Of a stretch of 64,000 bases of DNA, positions 25,604 to 32,791 are shown piece after piece. The position numbers and the translations under genes are program-made. The DNA comes from Thalassobacillus sp043497085. Lineage in GTDB: Bacteria; Bacillota; Bacilli; Bacillales; Halobacillaceae. The stretch is taken from assembly GCA_043497085.1 (NCBI GenBank), contig JBIEKI010000007.1. One strand, given 5' to 3'. How positions within the stretch are numbered: position 1 is the stretch's first letter; each line of letters opens with the position of its first letter. The notes beneath the pieces are model-generated. The model ran no database searches and was not told the DNA's origin. It saw nothing but the letters and a program-made list of their open reading frames with translations.

Positions 25604-26542
25604 ATGGATGTTAATGATTTTTTGAATTACTATGTGTTGGGTGTTGTCATTATTGGGTTAGTACTAGTAGTCTTTGGTCTGATATTTTTTCTATACCGAA
25701 ATAAAAAAGCCAACAAAAAAATGTTGAGGGAACTTGAAGTGGAAGCTGTGTCAACGCTTGATAAAGTCGAAAATGAATATAAACAGAGGGAAAAGGAACA
25801 AAAGGAGCAGGTAAAAAAAGACTATGAAAAGAAAGTCGACGAGTTTAAGGCTTATGTCCATGATATGGAAAAAATCTCTAAAACTACCAGTGAGGCAAAA
25901 ACTTATCACATACTTAGCAATTTAAAAGAAAAGCTGGTGTCCGATGGCAAACTCAAGCCTTCAGAAATGATCATTCTTCCTAAAGTATTCTTACCTTCTA
26001 AAGCAGAGGGGGACATATCTGCTGTTAAGGTCGGACATATTGTCTTGCTGAAAACAGGAATCTATTTGATTGATACCAGGGAGTTTCATGGAAACGTCCT
26101 TTACGGCATTACAAAGGAGAAGGCGAAAGATTTTTCATTCCTACTTAATGATCTGTTTCCTGTGGAACAAAAAGAAACAGAAAAGACCATTGTTTTTGAC
26201 AATAAGCAAGTGAATCAGACTGGTCTGAAAGTGATTGCGGCTGAAAATCCGGCCAAAAGAGTAATGGACGGTGTCGATTATCTTCAGCCAATCGCTGAAA
26301 AGTATACCGTTCATAGCACCATCACTCCGATCCTTTATGTGGATCATCATGGGAACCAGTTCAACAATTATTCCAATGATAGCACCCCTTATGTGTTCGA
26401 TGAGCAGGAAACGCTTACCAAGTTCCTTGTGAAGCACCTGGAGGAATGCGATCCTATCTATACCGAAGAGGATTTGGAAAAGCTTAAACATAGCATCGAA
26501 AACGCTGGCTCGGGCAAACGTATAACAGAGCAGCCTGTATGA
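25604..26542 (+). CDS. Membrane-anchored protein with coiled coil and NERD-like domain
   Basis: A 312-residue protein with a single N-terminal transmembrane helix (about 10-32), a highly charged coiled coil (33-95) and a C-terminal domain in which SAVKVGHIVLLKTGIYLIDTREFHGNVLYG recalls the NERD core (a strand, then 'G-x-x-x-I-[DE]-x-K-x-x-x-G'). The usual catalytic lysine position reads R, so nuclease activity is doubtful. I know of no assigned function. GGGGGGAAAG precedes ATG 25604. It is followed by a terminator and then treR, and is probably independent of both. Confidence 0.6.
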   Translation: MDVNDFLNYYVLGVVIIGLVLVVFGLIFFLYRNKKANKKMLRELEVEAVSTLDKVENEYKQREKEQKEQVKKDYEKKVDEFKAYVHDMEKISKTTSEAKTYHILSNLKEKLVSDGKLKPSEMIILPKVFLPSKAEGDISAVKVGHIVLLKTGIYLIDTREFHGNVLYGITKEKAKDFSFLLNDLFPVEQKETEKTIVFDNKQVNQTGLKVIAAENPAKRVMDGVDYLQPIAEKYTVHSTITPILYVDHHGNQFNNYSNDSTPYVFDEQETLTKFLVKHLEECDPIYTEEDLEKLKHSIENAGSGKRITEQPV

Positions 26543-26548
26543 ATAACG

Positions 26549-26580
26549 GCCTTTCGCTTCCATAAGCGAAAGGCTATTTT
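26549..26580 (+). terminator. Terminator upstream of treR
   Basis: GCCTTTCGCTT / AAGCGAAAGGC with a 4-base loop, then TATTTTTG. Confidence 0.85.
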
Positions 26581-26633
26581 TGTGTTCCTGAAAATGTGCA
26601 TGCAGTTTTGTATGGATAATACTTGCAGGAGGG

Positions 26634-26662
26634 TTGCGCTGTCGATATTTTCTAGTTATAGT
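26634..26662 (+). promoter_or_regulatory. SigA-type promoter of treR
   Basis: TTGCGC and TATAGT separated by exactly 17 bp, about 40 bp before the start codon. Confidence 0.55.
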
Positions 26663-26700
26663 CAATGTACATAAAGAAGGGCGATACATAGGAGGCTATT

Positions 26701-27420
26701 ATGCCAAGGACTAAATACATAAAAATTTACGATGACTTAAAACAGAAAATAGAGCAGGAAATCTATCCCTATCAGCAGTTGCTTCCCTCAGAAAATACGT
26801 TAGTCAAAGAATATGATTGTTCGCGCAATACGGTCAGAAGAGCGATTGGAGAACTTGCAGCAGAAGGTTACGTCCAGACGAAACACGGCCAGGGGGCCCG
26901 TGTCATCTATCAGGACTTCAAGCAGGCTGAATATATGTTTGGGGAAACGGAAACATTTAAACAGTTTGCCATCCGTAATAAAAAGCAATACCGGACCGAA
27001 GTAATTGTTTTTCAGGAACTGGTTGTCGATGAACAAATCCATGAGGAAACCACGATGCCTGTAGGAGTGGAAGTCTATCATTTACAGCGTATTCGCTATT
27101 TGGATGGCAACCCGGTCATCATGGACTATAATTTTTTCAGAAAAGATGTCGTGAAAAGTCTGACCGTCGACATTGCAGAGGATTCCATCTATGAGTACTT
27201 GGAAAAAGAATTGAACCAGCGCGCGGTTACTGCCAAGCGAAAGATGACGGTCGAGAAAACCACTGGCCTGGACGAAAAATATTTGAGCCTGGATGGCTAT
27301 AATTGTGTAGTCGTCGTCACCAGTCATGTTTTCAATGCGGACGGGGTGATGTTCGAATATACCCAATCCCGTCATATGCCTGGTGATTTTGTCTTTTTTG
27401 ACCAGACACAGCGGAAATGA
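26701..27420 (+). CDS. treR: GntR-family trehalose operon repressor
   Basis: A 239-residue regulator, close to the length of B. subtilis TreR. The N-terminal GntR winged helix is clear (YIKIYDDLKQKIEQEIYPYQQLLPSENTLVKEYDCSRNTVRRAI). The C-terminal UTRA effector domain has MPVGVEVYHLQRIRYLDGNPVIMDYNFF and FEYTQSRHMPGDFVF. TreR binds trehalose-6-phosphate and releases the operator. A palindrome at 29324-29339 in front of treP is its likely target. The gene is convergent with the hydrolase gene, from which a shared terminator separates it. Confidence 0.88.
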   Translation: MPRTKYIKIYDDLKQKIEQEIYPYQQLLPSENTLVKEYDCSRNTVRRAIGELAAEGYVQTKHGQGARVIYQDFKQAEYMFGETETFKQFAIRNKKQYRTEVIVFQELVVDEQIHEETTMPVGVEVYHLQRIRYLDGNPVIMDYNFFRKDVVKSLTVDIAEDSIYEYLEKELNQRAVTAKRKMTVEKTTGLDEKYLSLDGYNCVVVVTSHVFNADGVMFEYTQSRHMPGDFVFFDQTQRK

Positions 27421-27467
27421 AAAAAGTGTACAAGCGACCGATCAGGGGCGCTCGTACACTTTTTTTG
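27421..27467 (+). terminator. Bidirectional terminator between treR and the hydrolase gene
   Basis: AAAAAGTGTAC pairs with GTACACTTTTT, extended by AGCG/CGCT inside, with T-runs on both strands. Confidence 0.9.
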
Positions 27468-27499
27468 ATGGAGTAGTAAATAGCTGAATTCCAGGGCTA

Positions 27500-29266
27500 T
27501 TAGATGGTTACTTCTGTCTTTGTTTGTTCGCTGTTATTTTTCTCATATTGCTTTGCTGCTAAATGGATGAACACACTCGAAGTCCATGTATGGGCCAGGT
27601 CTCTTAAGCCTTCTCCAGTTTCTGCATGGAAGTTTTCCGCGAATCCGCTTTGTTTACAAAGCTCCAGGAATTTTTGGCGTACTTCATCTGCCAATTCGTC
27701 TTCCCCGCATTCCTCGAAGGCATCGATAAACAAAAGGGTAGTAGGAGCCCAGATTGGTCCTCTCCAATATGCATCTTCCTCGTATAACGGGCTGTCGATA
27801 GCCTCTGAAGCGATACCCCAATCGGTCAGATACTTGTCACTGCTTAGGACGTTAATGATTTTCTTCCTGGCTGCTTCCGGAAGTTTATCAGCCAGAATGA
27901 TAGAGACAAGCGGCAGATTCCCCTGGCTTTCAATGACTTTTCCATCTCTCGTGAAACGGGCGACGGGGAGATTGTCGACAAGGAAGTAGTCGCAGAAATT
28001 CTCGGTCAATTGCTTCGCTTGTTCTTCCCAGTATTTTTTATCCTGATTCCGGTTTAATTTTCCTGCTACAACGGCAAGCATATCGATCGATTTGATCAAA
28101 AAGGCCGTCAAATCAGGAGAATCGACAATGTCTGCAAAGCGGAAAACCGTGCTGTTGTCCTGGCCGGAGTCGTTGCCGTGGTGATACTCCGGAATCCCGT
28201 CCTGGTTGGAATCTTTGTAATGGAAATAGAATTCCACATGAGCGTTGATCTGCTCATAAATCTGCTCCAGCTGCTTATCAGTAAGCATCATTCGATCCAT
28301 CATCTTCAATACGAATAATCCCTGGACTGGAGGCTTGGCAAAATTCCAGCGGATCGTTGAATCACTGATGGAACCAGGAATCTGACCCTTGTCATCCTGA
28401 TGGTCGAATAAAAGCTGGATCTGATCCCATGCCAATTGATCGTCAACCCCGACGAGTGCAAGGGCATTGAAGGCGTTGTCCCAGCTCCATACACCAGGAA
28501 AATTACTGTTGGACATGTACATGGCTTTTCTTTTCAGCAAGCCTGCTTCGTTCACAATGCACGTCCAGTTAAGATAAGCAGCTTCCCTGAGTGTTTGCTC
28601 GTATGCCTTCGGGACAGCCGGCTGTTTAGCCAGGAAACGTTCAAAATGGCCAGTGCTTTTCTCCAGAGCCAGCTCGTAGCTGTATTCCCGGTCTTCCGGC
28701 ACGGAACCATGGGTTGGAATATCTTCAATCACACAAAGGAAATTGTGCGATTCTTCATCAGGAGTGATATGGATGCTGGACAAGTTATCTGCTTTATTGG
28801 TGCTGCCAGTCGTGTCCATGAATACGTTTTGCTGAAGGGAAACTGAGCCTTCCGGTGCGAAAATCAAGTATTTGGTCAGGTTCTTGTAGCTATTGACGAT
28901 GCAGTATTCGTCACCGCTTGTTCCTAATAGATAGTTATATTCAAAATTGAAAATCGGCTGGGTATCTAATAGGAGCCCAACGTTTTCTCCTGTTCCTTTT
29001 ACAACTATCCTAAACTCATCTTCAAAACAAACCTGCAACCTTCCGCCATCTATATCAAAGGTAATTTCGAATTCATCAGCCTCGTAGGAATACGGGACAG
29101 GTTCACCATTTTTAGTGGGAATGATCTTAAGCGCATTTTGATGTTGTTTGGATTTTCCTCGTACTGCGTTGACATAAATGCCATCTTTCTCAGGGTCATC
29201 GCTCTCCTGATAGGTGAGAGCCATGTAGGAACCATAATGGCTCATTGGTGTTATTTTTAAATCCAA
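27500..29266 (-). CDS. MGH1/GH63-like glycoside hydrolase (clan GH-G), probable phospho- or disaccharide hydrolase
   Basis: A 588-residue cytoplasmic enzyme with an N-terminal beta-sandwich region (about 1-220) and an (alpha/alpha)6 barrel. Barrel landmarks are FPGVWSWDNAFNAL (acidic residue near position 263), DSNQDGIPEYHHGNDSGQDNS, AYWRGPIWAPTTLLF and FHAETGEGLRDLAHTWTSSVF. These are features of the GH63/MGH1/GH37 clan (mannosylglycerate hydrolase, alpha-glucosidase, trehalase types), not of GH13 TreA. TTG 29266 is 8 bases after AAGGAG. It is divergent from treP over a 127-bp control region, so it probably splits the imported sugar. The exact substrate is inferred, not shown. Confidence 0.78.
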   Translation of the reverse strand: MDLKITPMSHYGSYMALTYQESDDPEKDGIYVNAVRGKSKQHQNALKIIPTKNGEPVPYSYEADEFEITFDIDGGRLQVCFEDEFRIVVKGTGENVGLLLDTQPIFNFEYNYLLGTSGDEYCIVNSYKNLTKYLIFAPEGSVSLQQNVFMDTTGSTNKADNLSSIHITPDEESHNFLCVIEDIPTHGSVPEDREYSYELALEKSTGHFERFLAKQPAVPKAYEQTLREAAYLNWTCIVNEAGLLKRKAMYMSNSNFPGVWSWDNAFNALALVGVDDQLAWDQIQLLFDHQDDKGQIPGSISDSTIRWNFAKPPVQGLFVLKMMDRMMLTDKQLEQIYEQINAHVEFYFHYKDSNQDGIPEYHHGNDSGQDNSTVFRFADIVDSPDLTAFLIKSIDMLAVVAGKLNRNQDKKYWEEQAKQLTENFCDYFLVDNLPVARFTRDGKVIESQGNLPLVSIILADKLPEAARKKIINVLSSDKYLTDWGIASEAIDSPLYEEDAYWRGPIWAPTTLLFIDAFEECGEDELADEVRQKFLELCKQSGFAENFHAETGEGLRDLAHTWTSSVFIHLAAKQYEKNNSEQTKTEVTI

Positions 29267-29293
29267 TAGTAGCACTCCTTTTTCACAAAATTC

Positions 29294-29321
29294 TTGACAT
29301 CTATTCACACTGTACTATAAT
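29294..29321 (+). promoter_or_regulatory. Consensus SigA promoter of treP
   Basis: TTGACA and TATAAT separated by 16 bp; both hexamers match consensus exactly. Confidence 0.85.
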
Positions 29322-29323
29322 GA

Positions 29324-29339
29324 ACTTGTTTAAACAAGT
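29324..29339. promoter_or_regulatory. TreR-type operator ACTTGTTTAAACAAGT
   Basis: A perfect 16-bp palindrome overlapping the expected start point of the treP transcript. It lies between the two divergent genes, so one operator could control both. Confidence 0.75.
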
Positions 29340-29348
29340 AGGAAATTT

Positions 29349-29375
29349 TGAAAGCGGTTTTTGAAAGCGATTTAA
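29349..29375 (+). promoter_or_regulatory. Two tandem cre-like sites (CcpA)
   Basis: TGAAAGCGGTTTTT (29349) and TGAAAGCGATTTAA (29362) follow each other 13 bp apart. Each keeps the TGNAANCG core but misses the C near the 3' end of the consensus. They lie downstream of the promoter, where CcpA roadblocks often act. Confidence 0.55.
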
Positions 29376-29393
29376 ATAAAAGGAGGAACTAGC

Positions 29394-30875
29394 ATGGGTT
29401 TTAAAGAAAACGTTGCCAGTATCATCAAGCATATTGGCGGTGCTGAAAATGTCAGCAATGCCACACATTGTGTGACCAGGCTGCGTCTGGTGTTGAAGGA
29501 TGAAAATCTGGTGAACCAAGAGGCGTTGGAAGACAATGAGCTGGTAAAAGGAACTTTTTCGGCGAATGGACAATATCAAATTATCATTGGACCTGGAACA
29601 GTGGAAAAAGTCTACAATGAATTTGTAAAACAAACCGATGCCGATGAAGTAAGTAAAGACGAAATGAAACAAATTACGGCTGAGAAGGGGAATGCTTTTC
29701 AAAAAGGTATCCGGGTGCTCGCGGACATCTTCATTCCTATCCTGCCTGCCATTGTAGCTGCCGGTCTGTTGTTAGGTTTAAACAATCTGCTTGCCAACCC
29801 TGGCATCTTTTTCGAGGAAAAGTCGTTATTGGATGTTTATACCGGGTGGACCGGTTTTGCTGAATTCATCAATGTTATCGCTAACACGGCCTTCACCTTC
29901 CTCCCAGTCCTGATCGCGTGGTCTGCTGCGAAGAAATTTGGAGGAAGCCCTTTATTGGGGATCGTACTCGGGCTGTTATTGGTACATCCTGACTTAATGT
30001 CTGCCTATGATTATGCAGCAGACCCTGACGGGGTAACTTATTGGAATTTGTTCGGATGGGAAATTGCTAAAATTGGCTATCAAGGACAAGTGCTTCCGGT
30101 AATCTTTGCGGTATGGCTCCTGACCTGGTCAGAAAAGCATCTGAAGAGCTTCATTCCAGGAAATTTGCAGATGTTGTTTGTGGCACCGTTTGCCCTTATC
30201 TTTGCCGGTCTTCTGACGTTCGGTTTGATCGGACCAATCACGATGACTGGTTCTAATTGGATCACCGATGGAATTTTATATCTATTTGAAGTTTCTCCTG
30301 CGTTTGCTGGAGGCGTATATGGATTCATTTCAGCGCCATTGGTTATCACAGGGATGCATCACATTTTCCTTGGGGTTAACTTGCAAATGGCAGGTACGCT
30401 TGGTTATGTCACCCTGTGGCCGGTAAGTGAAACAGTGACCCTGGCGCAAGGTGCGGCTACATTGACCATGTTCTTCCTTCTTAAACGAAACAAGAAATTA
30501 AGAGGGGTTTCCTTTGCGGCTACAATTTCCGCATGGCTCGGCGTTACGGAACCAGCGATTTATGGTATCAACCTAAGATTCCGTTATCCGTTCATCGCTG
30601 TCATGGTCGCCAGTGCGGTCGGAAGTGCCTACATTGCTGCCCAGGGAGTGAAAGCCACTTCTGTAGGGGTAGGAGGCGTCTTATCTTTCCTATCGGTTTA
30701 TCCGGAACATTGGGGCTTCTACTTCCTCGGAATGGGAATCACTTTTGCCCTGACTGTCGGGTTGACGCTCGGGTTCTATAAGAGCAACTTATTCCAGGCA
30801 CGCCAATCCGAAGCTAAGAAAGGAAAAGAAAAGGCTGGTAAAGCAGTGGAATCCAAAAAAGTGGTAACTTCTTAA
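29394..30875 (+). CDS. treP: PTS trehalose-type permease EIIBC
   Basis: A 493-residue phosphotransferase permease. The EIIB domain comes first (residues 1-80), with the phospho-acceptor cysteine C26 in NATHCVTRLRL. The EIIC domain follows with about ten spans and the family motifs FIPILPAIVAAGLLLGL, GMHHIFLGVNLQ and GVTEPAIYGINLR. No EIIA domain is attached, so it must borrow one (such as the glucose EIIA). It imports and phosphorylates a disaccharide of the sucrose/trehalose group; trehalose is inferred from treR. AAGGAGG precedes ATG 29394. Confidence 0.85.
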   Translation: MGFKENVASIIKHIGGAENVSNATHCVTRLRLVLKDENLVNQEALEDNELVKGTFSANGQYQIIIGPGTVEKVYNEFVKQTDADEVSKDEMKQITAEKGNAFQKGIRVLADIFIPILPAIVAAGLLLGLNNLLANPGIFFEEKSLLDVYTGWTGFAEFINVIANTAFTFLPVLIAWSAAKKFGGSPLLGIVLGLLLVHPDLMSAYDYAADPDGVTYWNLFGWEIAKIGYQGQVLPVIFAVWLLTWSEKHLKSFIPGNLQMLFVAPFALIFAGLLTFGLIGPITMTGSNWITDGILYLFEVSPAFAGGVYGFISAPLVITGMHHIFLGVNLQMAGTLGYVTLWPVSETVTLAQGAATLTMFFLLKRNKKLRGVSFAATISAWLGVTEPAIYGINLRFRYPFIAVMVASAVGSAYIAAQGVKATSVGVGGVLSFLSVYPEHWGFYFLGMGITFALTVGLTLGFYKSNLFQARQSEAKKGKEKAGKAVESKKVVTS

Positions 30876-30886
30876 TAAACAAAAAT

Positions 30887-30918
30887 GAGCCACCCTCTTG
30901 ATGGGGTGGCTCTTTGTT
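30887..30918 (+). terminator. Terminator of treP
   Basis: GAGCCACCC / GGGTGGCTC with a T-rich tail. Confidence 0.85.
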
Positions 30919-31210
30919 TGCAGTATTTGCTCTAAATAAAGTCAGGATCCAAATCAGGAAAAAAGGGGAGGTCAAACTGACGTGAACCTGCCTTTATTTA
31001 TATTCACCTTAACAGGCTGCATTTCTTTTTTCCAGACAAGTAACGGGTTTGTCATATGATTTTAACCCGTGCTAAATGTTTTTCAAACTTCTGCTTTAAT
31101 TGAAGGTACTGAGTTAACGTAAAATCCAGGCTGACACCGAGTGAGGGATGGTAAGATATGTTAGGATGAAAGTATATATTTTACAATGTCATATTGGATG
31201 GGGGAGAAAA

Positions 31211-31396
31211 ATGAATAAACATCAAAGGATGGCGGTGGTTTTTTCGTTGCTTGGGGGAGCATTTATCGCAGCTGGAGTCGGAATGGAAGATTATGTAGCC
31301 TATTCTCCTCTAATTGGGTGGCTGCTTGGGTTTGTTTGTGAGGTGATCGCTTTACTATCTGCCTTAAAGTGGCAACGAGAAGAGCGTAATCATTAA
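31211..31396 (+). CDS. Small two-span membrane protein (61 aa)
   Basis: The product starts MNKHQRMAVVFSLLGGAFIAAG and has two helices joined by an acidic loop (MEDYVAYSP), with a basic end KWQREERNH. GGGGGAG lies 6 bases before ATG 31211. The frame is open upstream but without a site. No family recognised. A second tiny gene follows 27 bp later. The 335-bp gap before it holds only the treP terminator and nothing else I can identify. Confidence 0.6.
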   Translation: MNKHQRMAVVFSLLGGAFIAAGVGMEDYVAYSPLIGWLLGFVCEVIALLSALKWQREERNH

Positions 31397-31423
31397 CATA
31401 AGGGGGAGGACATTATTAATAAG

Positions 31424-31621
31424 GTGAATTTATTGCTGGGTGTCACCATTATTTCCGTAACTTTTTTACTTGCATTCAGCTTTTTTATTATCATTTCCAG
31501 CTATTTTAATTCAAAAGAAATCGGTGAATTCACGGCCCAGTGTTATGATCATGGTGGGGAAGTTATATTAGAAATACATAATAATTTGACTAGTTCTTAT
31601 TCATTCGAATGCAACATGTAA
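31424..31621 (+). CDS. Small membrane protein with one N-terminal helix (65 aa)
   Basis: The product has one hydrophobic helix (residues 2-26) and an exterior tail with two cysteines (TAQCYDHGG and SFECNM) that could form a disulfide. GTG 31424 is 15 bases from the strong GGGGGAGG site, which is too far. An in-frame ATT three codons upstream would sit at about 5 bases. The start is therefore uncertain. A terminator follows directly. No family recognised. Confidence 0.5.
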   Translation: MNLLLGVTIISVTFLLAFSFFIIISSYFNSKEIGEFTAQCYDHGGEVILEIHNNLTSSYSFECNM

Positions 31622-31622
31622 A

Positions 31623-31655
31623 AGAAAAGCCACTCCTGCCGGGGTGGCTTTTCTA
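31623..31655 (+). terminator. Terminator after the small membrane gene pair
   Basis: AGAAAAGCCAC / GTGGCTTTTCT, 11 bp perfect. Confidence 0.88.
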
Positions 31656-31749
31656 TTGGGAGGATCAGCCCGACACTGTATAAGAAAGAGGATTTCTGCT
31701 GAAGCTATTTGTAGCATTATGCAGATAGACTTTAAAAGTAGGTGTAACC

Positions 31750-32742
31750 ATGACAGCTGGACGTATATCAATTATTATTCCTTCTTATAATGAATCCGAT
31801 AATATCGATCTTATATATAAAGCGGTGGACAAAGAGTTTGAGGGGCTTCCTTATAATTATGAAATTCTATATGTCAATGACGGCAGCACGGATGATACAT
31901 TATCCCGGATCAAAAAACTGGCGGGAGCGAACGCGAATGTGAGGTATCTTTCATTTACACGTAATTTTGGAAAAGAAGTAGCGCTCCTCGCCGGCCTTCA
32001 GCATGCAGATGGAGAAGCGGTAATCATCATGGATGCGGATCTTCAGCATCCATGTTCCTTGATCAAACCGTTTATTGAAGGGTATGAAGAAGGTTATCAT
32101 CAGGTGATCGGCCGTCGCAACCGGAAAGGGGACGGCTGGCTCCGTTCCTGTTTTTCTTCGCTTTATTATTGCCTGATCAATAAGTTCGTCGATGTCGAGC
32201 TGCAGGATGGTGTCGGTGATTTCCGGCTTCTGAGTCGGAAGGCCGTAGACGGATTGCTGAGGCTCAATGAAGGGAGCCGCTTTTCGAAAGGATTGTTTTC
32301 CTGGATCGGATTGAGCCAGAAGATCATCCATTATGATAATGTCTGCCGGGAGAATGGCAAGTCGAAATGGAAGTTTTCGAAATTGCTGAACTATGGCATC
32401 GACGGTGCAGTTTCTTTCAATAACCGGCCGCTCCGGATTTGTTTTTATACCGGCATGTTTATTTTACTGTTGTCGGTCGTTTATATTTTGGTGCATTTGA
32501 TAATGATTATGAATAATGGCGTCGTGGAACGGGGATATTTTACAACGATTTCGGCAGTGTTGCTGCTTGGCGGCATACAGCTGTTAAGCCTTGGTGTCAT
32601 CGGTGAATACATTGGACGGATTTATTATGAAACGAAGCAGCGCCCGCATTATCTTGTAGAAGAGTCCAATATTAAAAGTGGAAACAGCAGGGAAGCGGAC
32701 CGGACAGGGGTTTATAAGATTTATCGGAGTGGGGATCATTAA
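31750..32742 (+). CDS. csbB: Undecaprenyl-phosphate glycosyltransferase, CsbB-like
   Basis: A 330-residue GT2 enzyme of the GtrB/DPM1 type. ISIIIPSYNESDNIDLIYKAV opens the GT-A fold. YVNDGSTDDTL and IIMDADLQHP carry the nucleotide-sugar aspartates, and GVGDFRLLSRKAV is the family loop. Two C-terminal helices (about 232-255 and 265-290) anchor it. In B. subtilis CsbB loads GlcNAc on undecaprenyl phosphate for lipoteichoic acid decoration, and its partner is YfhO. A YfhO protein follows 49 bp downstream, which strongly supports the assignment. GTAGGTG precedes ATG 31750. Confidence 0.88.
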   Translation: MTAGRISIIIPSYNESDNIDLIYKAVDKEFEGLPYNYEILYVNDGSTDDTLSRIKKLAGANANVRYLSFTRNFGKEVALLAGLQHADGEAVIIMDADLQHPCSLIKPFIEGYEEGYHQVIGRRNRKGDGWLRSCFSSLYYCLINKFVDVELQDGVGDFRLLSRKAVDGLLRLNEGSRFSKGLFSWIGLSQKIIHYDNVCRENGKSKWKFSKLLNYGIDGAVSFNNRPLRICFYTGMFILLLSVVYILVHLIMIMNNGVVERGYFTTISAVLLLGGIQLLSLGVIGEYIGRIYYETKQRPHYLVEESNIKSGNSREADRTGVYKIYRSGDH

Positions 32743-32791
32743 TACCTTCAGCGTATCTGGAAAAATATAAAGAAGTAAACGGGGATTTCAT

